NCBI GenBank assembly: GCA_027488715.1
Contig: JAIYBD010000113.1
Coordinates: 1-7,210 of the forward strand
DNA from: Bacteroidota bacterium
GTDB lineage: Bacteria > Bacteroidota > Bacteroidia > UBA7662 > CANHCV01
DNA length: 7,210 nt
Direction: 5' to 3'
Shown piece after piece: positions 1 to 6,532 of the stretch (position 1 is the stretch's first letter; each line of letters starts with the position of its first letter). Under the pieces are notes generated by a model. That model did not search any database. It was not told the DNA's origin and worked only from the letters and a program-made list of their open reading frames with translations. Both the position numbers and the translations under genes were made by a program.

Positions 1-283
1 ACAACTTTCTTCCAACTCTTCATTGAAGAATCAACTTCACCTCAAACCCATCGATAGCTTGAAAACAGGCATTGGTTTGAATGAGAAGTTCTTATACATC
101 CGGGAACTATTTGGAAATGATCACATCAGCTTTGCGAACACCATCGCTCAATTGAACGATTTTTCCCAAATCCAACAAGCAGAAAATCTTCTCGATAAAA
201 GTTTCATTCAAACCCGAAAGTGGGATATCCAAAATCCCCACGTTCAAACCTTTTTACAGCTTATTTATCGCCGATTCGCTTAA
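1..283 (+). CDS. Conserved hypothetical protein, C-terminal part (5' end outside window)
   Basis: The reading frame is open from the first complete codon at base 2 to a TAA at 281-283, giving about 93 residues with no ATG. The gene therefore almost certainly starts upstream of the window; a TTG at base 23 is a possible but unlikely start. The visible part is soluble and mostly helical, with no membrane segment. The stretch reading IGLNEKFLYIRELF, followed by an asparagine- and leucine-rich helix and a basic YRRFA end, resembles the C-terminus of a conserved Bacteroidota protein of unknown function, recognised from memory only. The protein is not identified further and no function is proposed. 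Its stop codon overlaps the stop of the convergent minus-strand gene by four bases (TTAA). No terminator is visible after it. Confidence 0.7.
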   Translation, partial: QLSSNSSLKNQLHLKPIDSLKTGIGLNEKFLYIRELFGNDHISFANTIAQLNDFSQIQQAENLLDKSFIQTRKWDIQNPHVQTFLQLIYRRFA

Positions 284-1155
284 TCTTCGGGAAATAATCC
301 GCGAAGTAACATCAACTCATTCAACCGACTTTGGTCGTGATCGTTGAAATAGGAGATGAGGTTGTTGATGTAGCGAATCAAGATGTCTTCGTTCGAACAC
401 GGACAGAAAAACTCGGGTTTTACGGGTAGTTTTAGCAACATTAAAAATTGCTCAACATCTTGTTTGGTAAAAATCGCCCCTTTGTTAAAGGCATTGATGT
501 AAAATAAGATCGGGCGAAGGGCGGGATCTACATTTTGGTATTGCCCTGCATTCTCGACAAAAACCAAGACGAAATGCTTGGGGAGATTTACTCCGTAAAT
601 GGGTAAATTAAGGCGATGAGCAACCAACAAATACAAGGTAGCCAATGAAATAGGATTGCCCTTTCGCTGTCGAATCACTTCGTTGATGTAGGAGTTTTCG
701 GGCAAATGGTAATTCTGATCGTCGCCCCGGTAACCGTATTTTTCGTAAAAGACGTGATTGATGGCGCGGACTTGATCCAAGGCCGATGCACTTTCATCCA
801 GCAAGAGCCAAACATCGGTGCGAATATTTTCAATTTCGATGAGGATTTCATCCCGCGTAAGATGAGGATATCGGTAACGGGCAATCCAAATGATGCCCTC
901 CAATAAATCCGTTGCGCCCGAATCTACCCAGTTTTTTAATCCGTGGTAAACCTCTTGGAATTGTATGCGATGGATGAGATCCAAAACCTTGGATCGGGTA
1001 GCCGAGTCTTCCAGCAATTCAACCACACGCTCCAAACGAACGACTTCTTGGGGCGGAATTTCGAGCAGATTTTTCAATACCGCTTTGCGAACCGTCTCAT
1101 CGGGATCGTCAATGAGCGATATCATGGCTTTCAATTCGCTTTCCGAGAAACTCAT
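280..1155 (-). CDS. SirB1-like / transglutaminase-like core protein
   Basis: A 291-residue soluble protein. Residues about 5-50 look like one or two HEAT-like helical repeats (ISLIDDPDETVRKAVLKNL). Residues about 130-226 carry the SirB1/Transglut_core2 signature: NSYINEV (154-160), RKGNPISLA (164-172), PKHF (192-195), VDP (209-211) and FNKG (223-226). The tail around 255-290 (IRYINNLISYF) resembles the TPR-like helices that end SirB1-type proteins. In a gapless comparison with the Cys-containing helix of true transglutaminases (G-x-C-x-x-x-A), the cysteine position is Pro168, while His194 and Asp210 are kept. I infer a non-catalytic or altered fold. Its molecular function is unknown. The ATG overlaps the topA stop as ATGA (1152-1155), with no Shine-Dalgarno, so it is probably co-transcribed and translationally coupled with topA. 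A later start at Met11 is possible but would lose the overlap. Confidence 0.85.
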   Translation of the reverse strand: MSFSESELKAMISLIDDPDETVRKAVLKNLLEIPPQEVVRLERVVELLEDSATRSKVLDLIHRIQFQEVYHGLKNWVDSGATDLLEGIIWIARYRYPHLTRDEILIEIENIRTDVWLLLDESASALDQVRAINHVFYEKYGYRGDDQNYHLPENSYINEVIRQRKGNPISLATLYLLVAHRLNLPIYGVNLPKHFVLVFVENAGQYQNVDPALRPILFYINAFNKGAIFTKQDVEQFLMLLKLPVKPEFFCPCSNEDILIRYINNLISYFNDHDQSRLNELMLLRGLFPED

Positions 1156-3650
1156 TTTTTTGCTGTTGCTTTTTTCTTGGGGGCAGGTTTGGAAGATGCC
1201 GCGACGATTTCCAAGACTTCTTTCTCGGTTAAATCTTTGGCTTCTACTCCTTTGGGAATTTTGAAGTTGTCTTTGCCTTTTTTGATATAAGGGCCGTATC
1301 GCCCGATGAGTATTTGGATGCCATCGGAAAATTCGGCGATCAAGGCATTGGCCTGAGCTTCCATTTTCTCACGAATCAAGGTTATGGCCTCACTTTCGGT
1401 GATGGTAAGCGGGTCCATTCCTTTTTTTAGAGAAACAAAGTTGGATTTGTATTTCACGTAAGGACCGAATCGGCCTTTGTTTACGATCAATTTTTCGCCG
1501 TCGAGCTGGCCGATTTCTCGGGGTAATTTATTGGTATCGGTAAGGAGGGCGATGGCGTCTTCCCGGTTAAACGAATACGGATCGGCCCCTTTGGGAAGCG
1601 AAACGAATTCATCCCCAAACTTTACGTAGGGGCCGTATCGACCATTGTTCACCAACATGGGTTTTCCATCGTACTCGCCCAAATCTTTGGGTAAGCCGAA
1701 CAAAGTAATGGCTTGATCCAAATTTACCTCTTCCAATGAAAGTCCTTTGGGCAAGTTAGCATATTGAGGCTTGGCTTCTTCGTCTTTCAAATCGGTTAAT
1801 TGAGCTACCGGACCGAATCGACTCATTCGAACCGAAACCTGTTTTCCTTCTGCATTGAAGCCCAAAATACGTTCTCCAGTTACCCGTTCGCTGTGATCCA
1901 ACGTTTCAGAAACGTTTTGGTGGAAGGGTCCGTAGAAGGAAGAAAGCATTTTTTCGTATTCCAATTTACCTTCTGCAATTTGGTCGAATTGCTCTTCCAC
2001 CTTGGCGGTAAATTTGAAATCTAAAATTTTATCGAAATAACGAATCAAGAAGTCATTCACCAAAATACCAATGTCGGTAGGAATGAGTTTTCCTTTATCT
2101 GCCCCGGTATTTTCTTCTTTGATGGATTTCTTGATGTCGCCCTTTTGAAGCGTTAAGGTGGTGATGGTTCGTGGCGTGCCCGAAAGGTCGCTTCGTTCCA
2201 CGTACCCTCGTTGTTGGATGGTAGAAATGGTTGGGGCGTACGTGGAAGGACGTCCGATGCCCAATTCTTCCATTTTTTTCACCAAGGCCGCTTCGTTGTA
2301 GCGAGCTGGGGCGCGAGTAAATCCTTGTTTTCCGGTGGCAGAGAGCAATTCCAAGGCATCGCCTTGAACGACCGCCGGCAACAAACCGCCGCCTTCTTTT
2401 TGGTCATCTTCTTCATCATCGGAGGTTTCCAAATACACTTTTAAAAATCCTTCAAATCGAATCACTTCGCCTTCGGCCACGAATTGTTGATCGGTTGCGA
2501 GGGTGGAGGTATTGATTTTGATGATGGTTTTTTCGATTTCGGCGGGAGACATTTGGGAAGCGATAGCGCGTTTCCAAATGAGTTGATACAAAGCAACTTC
2601 GTCGGCCGAACCTTTTACGGTATGGTTGCTGAAATAGGTGGGGCGAATAGCTTCGTGGGCTTCTTGAGCCGATGCGCTTTTGGTTTTGAACTGCCTTGTT
2701 TTGGAGAATTCGGCACCAAAAGCCGATGTGATTTCGTCTTTTGCGGTTTGCAGTGCCAATTCCGATAGGTTGGTGGAATCGGTACGCATGTAGGTAATGT
2801 GTCCACCTTCGTACAACTTTTGTGCGAGGCTCATGGTTCGAGCCACAGGGAAGCGCAATTTTTTACTGGCTTCTTGTTGTAAGGTTGAGGTTGTAAAAGG
2901 AGGAGCTGGATTTTTTTGAAGCGGTTTTTTCTCCAAGGATGCTACCGAGAAGTGGGCAGGAATCAGTTTTTCCAACGTGCTTAAGGCAGTTTCTTCGTTG
3001 GAGAAACGTTCGGGCAACTCGGCCTTGAACGATTGTTTTTTACCGTTCACGGTGGCTTCGAAAATTCCGGCAATTTTGTAGAAGGATTCCGATTGAAATT
3101 CTTTGATTTCGCGTTCGCGTTCTACGATGAGGCGCACGGCTACCGATTGAACGCGACCGGCCGACAACGATGGTTTTACTTTTTTCCAAAGAATGGGAGA
3201 GAGTTCGAAACCCACCAATCGGTCGAGGATACGGCGGGCTTGTTGGGCATCCACCAAATGTTCATCGATGCTGCGGGGATTTTCGATGGCTTTGAGAATG
3301 GCAGGCTTGGTAATTTCGTGAAAGACAATGCGTTTGGTTTTTTCGGGTTTCAGTTTTAAAACCTCTTTCAGGTGCCAAGAAATGGCTTCTCCTTCCCGGT
3401 CCTCGTCCGATGCCAACCATACCATTTCTGATTCGTCGGCTAATTTTTTGAGTTCCTTCACCACGTCTTTTTTCTCGGGAGAAACTTCGTACATGGGTTT
3501 GAAATTATTTTCAATATCCACGCCGTTTTTCTCTTTCGTGAGGTCGCGAACGTGCCCCATCGACGATTTTACTTTGAAATCTTTCCCTAAAAACCCTTCG
3601 ATGGTTTTCGCTTTCGCGGGGGACTCTACAATTACCAGATTCTTTGCCAT
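1152..3650 (-). CDS. topA: DNA topoisomerase I (type IA)
   Basis: An 832-residue cytoplasmic type IA topoisomerase, which relaxes negative supercoils by transient single-strand cleavage through a 5'-phosphotyrosine. The N-terminal Toprim domain shows LVIVESPAKAKTI (5-17, Glu9) and the metal-binding SDEDREGEA (Asp82, Asp84, Glu86). The core domain shows SAGRVQSVA (163-171), ITYMRTDST (285-293) with Tyr287 as the predicted nucleophile and Arg289 beside it, EAHEAIRPT (330-338), LGIGRPSTYAPTI (463-475) and IPTDIG (523-528). An acidic/glycine linker lies at 409-423. The C-terminus has no Cys4 zinc fingers. It has four repeats centred on RFGP/RYGPY at 611, 671, 727 and 784 (Topo_C_Rpt type), then a lysine-rich tail. 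This layout is common outside Proteobacteria and the protein looks full length. The ATG at 3650 leads directly into the Toprim strand and no better start exists. It is the first gene of a two-gene operon with the SirB1-like gene. Confidence 0.98.
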   Translation of the reverse strand: MAKNLVIVESPAKAKTIEGFLGKDFKVKSSMGHVRDLTKEKNGVDIENNFKPMYEVSPEKKDVVKELKKLADESEMVWLASDEDREGEAISWHLKEVLKLKPEKTKRIVFHEITKPAILKAIENPRSIDEHLVDAQQARRILDRLVGFELSPILWKKVKPSLSAGRVQSVAVRLIVEREREIKEFQSESFYKIAGIFEATVNGKKQSFKAELPERFSNEETALSTLEKLIPAHFSVASLEKKPLQKNPAPPFTTSTLQQEASKKLRFPVARTMSLAQKLYEGGHITYMRTDSTNLSELALQTAKDEITSAFGAEFSKTRQFKTKSASAQEAHEAIRPTYFSNHTVKGSADEVALYQLIWKRAIASQMSPAEIEKTIIKINTSTLATDQQFVAEGEVIRFEGFLKVYLETSDDEEDDQKEGGGLLPAVVQGDALELLSATGKQGFTRAPARYNEAALVKKMEELGIGRPSTYAPTISTIQQRGYVERSDLSGTPRTITTLTLQKGDIKKSIKEENTGADKGKLIPTDIGILVNDFLIRYFDKILDFKFTAKVEEQFDQIAEGKLEYEKMLSSFYGPFHQNVSETLDHSERVTGERILGFNAEGKQVSVRMSRFGPVAQLTDLKDEEAKPQYANLPKGLSLEEVNLDQAITLFGLPKDLGEYDGKPMLVNNGRYGPYVKFGDEFVSLPKGADPYSFNREDAIALLTDTNKLPREIGQLDGEKLIVNKGRFGPYVKYKSNFVSLKKGMDPLTITESEAITLIREKMEAQANALIAEFSDGIQILIGRYGPYIKKGKDNFKIPKGVEAKDLTEKEVLEIVAASSKPAPKKKATAKK

Positions 3651-3663
3651 ACTATTCCGACTG

Positions 3664-3671
3664 CAATATTA
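3664..3671 (-). promoter_or_regulatory. Possible topA -7 box
   Basis: On the minus strand the sequence TAATATTG lies 13 bases before the topA ATG and matches the Bacteroidota -7 consensus TAnnTTTG with one mismatch. No TTTG is seen at the expected -33 distance; that area is a T-rich run. If it is used, the leader would be only about 8 nt. It lies downstream of the minus-strand terminator, which fits an independent topA promoter. Confidence 0.3.
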
Positions 3672-3710
3672 GGGAAAGATGTTTGAAAAAAAGTAGAAAG
3701 AGCGGAGGAA

Positions 3711-3747
3711 CAAAAAAAAAGGTGGCTCCAATCAGGGGAGCCACCTT
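3711..3747 (-). terminator. Rho-independent terminator, minus strand, orphan
   Basis: The arms AAGGTGGCTCC (3719-3729) and GGAGCCACCTT (3737-3747) pair perfectly over 11 bp around a 7-nt loop. On the minus strand the hairpin runs straight into a T tract (the complement of A9 at 3712-3720), the classical intrinsic terminator layout. Including the two terminal A-T pairs, the G/C-rich stem is strong. On the plus strand it is not followed by T's, so it works in the minus direction only. It lies 60 bp before the topA start, so it ends a transcript other than topA or attenuates a longer topA leader. No minus-strand gene upstream of it is recognisable. Confidence 0.88.
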
Positions 3748-3800
3748 CAACCAACCATGAAAAAACTTTTTTGTTTGCTTATCGGTCCTGTTCCCGACAT
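3711..3800 (-). ncRNA. Candidate small RNA ending at the orphan terminator
   Basis: This is inferred from the orphan terminator. About 90 bases upstream on the minus strand lies TTACTTTG (complement of 3803-3810), resembling the TAnnTTTG box but one base short between TA and TTTG. A start near 3797 would give a transcript of about 85 nt: a short leader, an A6-G-T6 self-complementary stretch (3760-3772), a TGGTTGGTTG single-stranded segment, and the terminal hairpin with T tail. No convincing reading frame lies on this strand. The 5' end is uncertain and could lie further upstream, up to about 4060. No known RNA family is claimed. Confidence 0.35.
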
Positions 3801-4002
3801 TGACAAAGTAAAGGCAAGAAAATGGAAGCTCTTGCACAACAACGTTCGCTTAGGTACGAAGTGATAAAAAGCGCAAAATTTGCCCATTTACTTGCTTGTT
3901 CGCCCAAAAAAAGTTCATTAGAAACGAAAGAGTCGTGCAAGAATTGCGCAACGAATTCACTTTTTTATTTTTTTTGGAAGCAGATTTTTCAATGAGCATT
4001 TG

Positions 4003-4014
4003 CCCAAATTTGGG
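4003..4014. promoter_or_regulatory. Perfect 12-bp palindrome, possible operator
   Basis: CCCAAATTTGGG is a perfect dyad located 54 bp before the ATG of the DUF5686 gene, a suitable place for a dimeric regulator. It is also too short and AT-centred to exclude chance. A second partial copy of its left flank (ATTTGCCCA) lies at 3878-3886. No regulator is encoded in the window. Confidence 0.25.
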
Positions 4015-4056
4015 AAAAAGAAAAAAAGTTGGAAACAACCACCGAAAACCTTTTCG

Positions 4057-4064
4057 CATCTTTG
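4057..4064 (+). promoter_or_regulatory. Possible -7 box for the DUF5686 gene
   Basis: CATCTTTG matches the Bacteroidota -7 consensus TAnnTTTG with one mismatch and ends four bases before the ATG. The nearest TTG upstream (4029-4031) is 25 bases away, longer than the usual 17-23. If the box is real, transcription would begin at or within a few bases of the ATG, giving a leaderless or nearly leaderless message. Confidence 0.35.
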
Positions 4065-4068
4065 AAAA

Positions 4069-6531
4069 ATGAAAGCACTTTTTACGTGGATTTTCCTCTT
4101 GCCGTTGGTGGTATTTTCTCAAAGTTTTGAAATCACCGGTTCCGTTGGCGACGGGCAAAAGCAGCCGCTTCCGTTTGCGTCAGTTATGCTGAAGGGTACT
4201 TCTGCGGCTGGGGAAACCATTCAATCGGGGACGAATACGAATAAGTTGGGAAGATTTTCCTTGCGAGCGCCCGCGGGCAATTACAAGTTAACGTTTCAGT
4301 ACATCGGCTTTACGAGGGTGGTGAAGGAAGTGAATCTTCAAGCCGATCAAAATTTCAACATCATTCTCCAACCCGAAAAATTGGAAATGAAAGGAGTTTC
4401 CATCTCTTCCAAGGAAGATCCTGCTTACCCCATCGTTCGTCAAGCCATTCAAAAACGAGAATATTATCAAACCCAACTCAACGCATTTTCCTCGAAGGTG
4501 TACATCAAAGGACTTCAACGCTTGCGTTCTACCCCCGATAACCTCTCCAAAATTTTAAAACTTTCGGTGAACGGCGCCATGGCCGACTCAAACCTGCTGG
4601 GCGTTTTGTACCTCAGCGAATCGGAAACCGAGTACCATTTCAAACAACCCGACTACCAAAAAGAGGTCATGTATTCTTCCAAAGTAAGTGGAAATAACCA
4701 GGCCTTCAGTTACAACCAAGCCTCGGATATCATTGTCGACTTCTACAAAAATCAATTGGATTTGGGTAATTTGTCGGACCGCCCCTTCATCTCACCTATC
4801 GCCAACAATGCCTTATTTTATTACAAGTATGAACTTTTAGGAACTTTTGTGGAGGACGGGGCCACCATTTATAAGATCAAGATTAAGCCTAAGCGAAAAT
4901 TGGATCCTTGTTTTTCGGGAACCATGTATTTGCAAGATGGAGCTTTCCGTATTTATGCCATGGATGTGTTGTTGGGAAAAGAAGCGAAGATTGATTTTGT
5001 GGATTCGTTGGCTATCAAGCAAACGTTTACGGCTGTGAATGATTATTTGTGGATGCCGGCATCCCTCAATTTCAGCTTTGTTTTCAGCGCCTTTGGATTC
5101 AAAGGGGATGGCTATTTCAATAGCGTTTTCAATCAGTACCAGCCCAATCGGGAATATCCGAGGAAGTTTTTTAAAGGGGAAGTTTTAAAGGTTGAAGATG
5201 GGGCGAACAAGAAAGATTCTACCTACTGGGACACGAATCGCCCCATTCCGCTTACGCAAGAGGAAATCGACGATTACCGGAAAAAGGATAGTTTGGAGCG
5301 TATTCGAAATAGTAAGCCCTACCAAGATTCGATCGATAAGGTTTCGAATAAATTTACCTGGAAAAAAGCACTTTTAGGCTACACTTGGCGCGATCGAAAA
5401 TCAAATTTATCCGTGTCTTTTGAAGGAATTCCTCAAAGTATTCAGTTCAATACCGTGCAAGGTGTTTCGTTGGGTTTCCAAAGTGAGATCAGAAAAGAGT
5501 ATTCCAAAAACCGGGAATTGGAAGGCACGCTAAAAACCCGATATGGATTTTCCAATCATCTCTGGACGGTGATGGGATCGGTGAATTACCTTAGAAATCA
5601 GCCTACCGACGAGCGGTGGACCGCTAGTTTGGGTCGGGATATTCGGCAAATCAATGGATCGACGCCTATTTCGCCCCTCATTAATTCCTTGTACACCGTG
5701 ATTGCCGGGCGAAATTATGCCAAGTTCTTATTGGCTGATGGAGTTAACCTCGGGTACAACCGGGAATGGGTGAATGGTTTGTACAGCCAGATTTCGGCAT
5801 CTTATACCCGTTATCAACCCTTGGAAAATGCGACCACTTGGAACCTATCCAAAGATCCTTGGATCACTTCGAACGATCCGTTCGAGTCGTTTAATCTTCC
5901 CCAATGGTCGTCGTTTTCGGCATTAACGTTGGGAATTGAAGGTCGCGTTGTGATTGGACAGAAGTATTATTCCCGTCCGAACGAAAAAGTTCGGCTTTCA
6001 TCGAAATATCCCAGCCTTCGTTACAAGTTTCAATGGGCGGTTCCGGTAGCTGGGGCCACGGCCGATTATCAGTATCTGCAAGTGCGTCTTCGCGACAATT
6101 GGAATTTGAAGTTATTGGGAAGTGGGACATGGATTGTAGAGGGCGGAACTTTCTTAAGGTCTAAAAATTTGCCCTTGCCCTTGTTCCGTCATTTTGAAGG
6201 CAACCAAACGTTGATCAGTTCGGGCGATCCCGATTCGTGGCGCTTGTTGCCGTATTACACCTTTTCTACGGGTGGAACGTACGTTGCTGCGCACTACGAA
6301 CACTATTTTCAACGGTTTCTCTTCAACAAAATTCCATTGATGCGCAAAACCAGCTGGAGAGAAGTAGCCGGTATTCACTACCTCCAAACTACTGATCGTG
6401 GAAACTTTTTGGAATTGAATTTGGGTATCAGCGGATTAGCAAAATTAGGTCGAGCCGATTTTGTTCTTGCACGCAACAACCAAGGAAATTGGATGAAAGG
6501 GCTTACCTTAGGGTTTCGATTAGGAGGATAA
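4069..6531 (+). CDS. DUF5686 family outer-membrane protein with carboxypeptidase-regulatory-like domain
   Basis: An 820-residue protein, apparently full length. Residues 1-18 form a signal peptide (MKALFTWIFLLPLVVFSQ). Residues about 20-100 are a carboxypeptidase-D-regulatory-like beta-sandwich, the type that precedes many Bacteroidota outer-membrane proteins: PLPFASVML (33-41), GRFSLRAPAGNYKLTFQYIGF (61-81). The remainder resembles DUF5686. A mixed periplasmic-looking region (115-370) leads to the characteristic DSTYWDTNRPIPLTQEE (383-399). A charged linker follows, then alternating strands rich in aromatic residues from about 440 to the end, including GVNLGYNREWVNG (558-570) and YYTFSTGGTYVAAHYEHYF (729-747), as expected of an outer-membrane beta-barrel. 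The protein is not TonB-dependent-receptor-like: no plug domain is visible. Function is unknown. The ATG at 4069 is the only start that keeps the whole signal peptide; it has no Shine-Dalgarno. It is followed after one base by the next gene. Confidence 0.9.
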   Translation: MKALFTWIFLLPLVVFSQSFEITGSVGDGQKQPLPFASVMLKGTSAAGETIQSGTNTNKLGRFSLRAPAGNYKLTFQYIGFTRVVKEVNLQADQNFNIILQPEKLEMKGVSISSKEDPAYPIVRQAIQKREYYQTQLNAFSSKVYIKGLQRLRSTPDNLSKILKLSVNGAMADSNLLGVLYLSESETEYHFKQPDYQKEVMYSSKVSGNNQAFSYNQASDIIVDFYKNQLDLGNLSDRPFISPIANNALFYYKYELLGTFVEDGATIYKIKIKPKRKLDPCFSGTMYLQDGAFRIYAMDVLLGKEAKIDFVDSLAIKQTFTAVNDYLWMPASLNFSFVFSAFGFKGDGYFNSVFNQYQPNREYPRKFFKGEVLKVEDGANKKDSTYWDTNRPIPLTQEEIDDYRKKDSLERIRNSKPYQDSIDKVSNKFTWKKALLGYTWRDRKSNLSVSFEGIPQSIQFNTVQGVSLGFQSEIRKEYSKNRELEGTLKTRYGFSNHLWTVMGSVNYLRNQPTDERWTASLGRDIRQINGSTPISPLINSLYTVIAGRNYAKFLLADGVNLGYNREWVNGLYSQISASYTRYQPLENATTWNLSKDPWITSNDPFESFNLPQWSSFSALTLGIEGRVVIGQKYYSRPNEKVRLSSKYPSLRYKFQWAVPVAGATADYQYLQVRLRDNWNLKLLGSGTWIVEGGTFLRSKNLPLPLFRHFEGNQTLISSGDPDSWRLLPYYTFSTGGTYVAAHYEHYFQRFLFNKIPLMRKTSWREVAGIHYLQTTDRGNFLELNLGISGLAKLGRADFVLARNNQGNWMKGLTLGFRLGG
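6522..6527 (+). promoter_or_regulatory. Consensus Shine-Dalgarno for the small membrane protein
   Basis: AGGAGG lies within the last codons (Leu-Gly-Gly) of the DUF5686 gene, five bases before the ATG at 6533. It is the only strong Shine-Dalgarno in the window; the starts of topA, the SirB1-like gene and the DUF5686 gene have none. It fixes the start of the downstream gene and suggests re-initiation or independent initiation there. Confidence 0.7.
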
Positions 6532-6532
6532 C

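Larger units (their letters stand above)
3651..4068. other. Divergent intergenic region between topA and the DUF5686 gene
   Basis: This 418-bp region is AT-rich and has no convincing protein-coding gene. It holds a minus-strand intrinsic terminator, possible promoter boxes near both flanking genes, a 12-bp perfect palindrome at 4003-4014, and an 8-bp inverted repeat pairing 3830-3837 with 3935-3942. It also has a direct repeat ATTTGCCCA at 3878-3886 and 3998-4006, and a T6-A-T8 tract beginning at 3961. The region is longer than two divergent promoters need, and the terminator suggests an unannotated transcript inside it. Confidence 0.7.

Noticed and set aside
943..1290. A 115-codon plus-strand ORF across the topA/SirB1-like junction, and other long antisense ORFs within topA
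   Set aside because: They are opposite strongly supported genes and show no family features; they are shadows of codon use on the coding strand.
1152..1700. The repeats in topA (RYGPY-type) as a possible DNA repeat array
   Set aside because: They are protein-level repeats of the topoisomerase C-terminal family, diverged at DNA level, and not a nucleotide repeat.
3652..3837. A 61-codon minus-strand ORF upstream of topA
   Set aside because: It reads straight through the strong intrinsic terminator and its T tract, and its composition is low-complexity (runs of Phe, Leu and Lys). It is unlikely to be a gene.
3757..3864. A 35-codon plus-strand ORF starting MKKLFCLLIG, just after the terminator hairpin
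   Set aside because: It begins like a signal peptide but has no cleavage site, lipobox or mature domain, and no ribosome binding site. Its start lies in the A6-C-T6 stretch better explained by the candidate minus-strand RNA.
3941..3976. Plus-strand GAATT/AATTC stem followed by a T6-A-T8 tract, as a terminator
   Set aside because: The stem is only five bp and nearly all A/T with an 8-nt loop, and no plus-strand gene precedes it. The T tract is more likely part of an AT-rich promoter region.
4021..4040. Minus-strand GTTG-TTTC-CAAC hairpin followed by seven T's
   Set aside because: A 4-bp stem is too weak for an intrinsic terminator and the position makes little sense for one.
3850..4158. A 102-codon minus-strand ORF over the divergent gap
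   Set aside because: It overlaps the signal-peptide end of the DUF5686 gene antisense, is rich in Lys/Phe/Asn from AT-rich DNA, and shows no recognisable domain.
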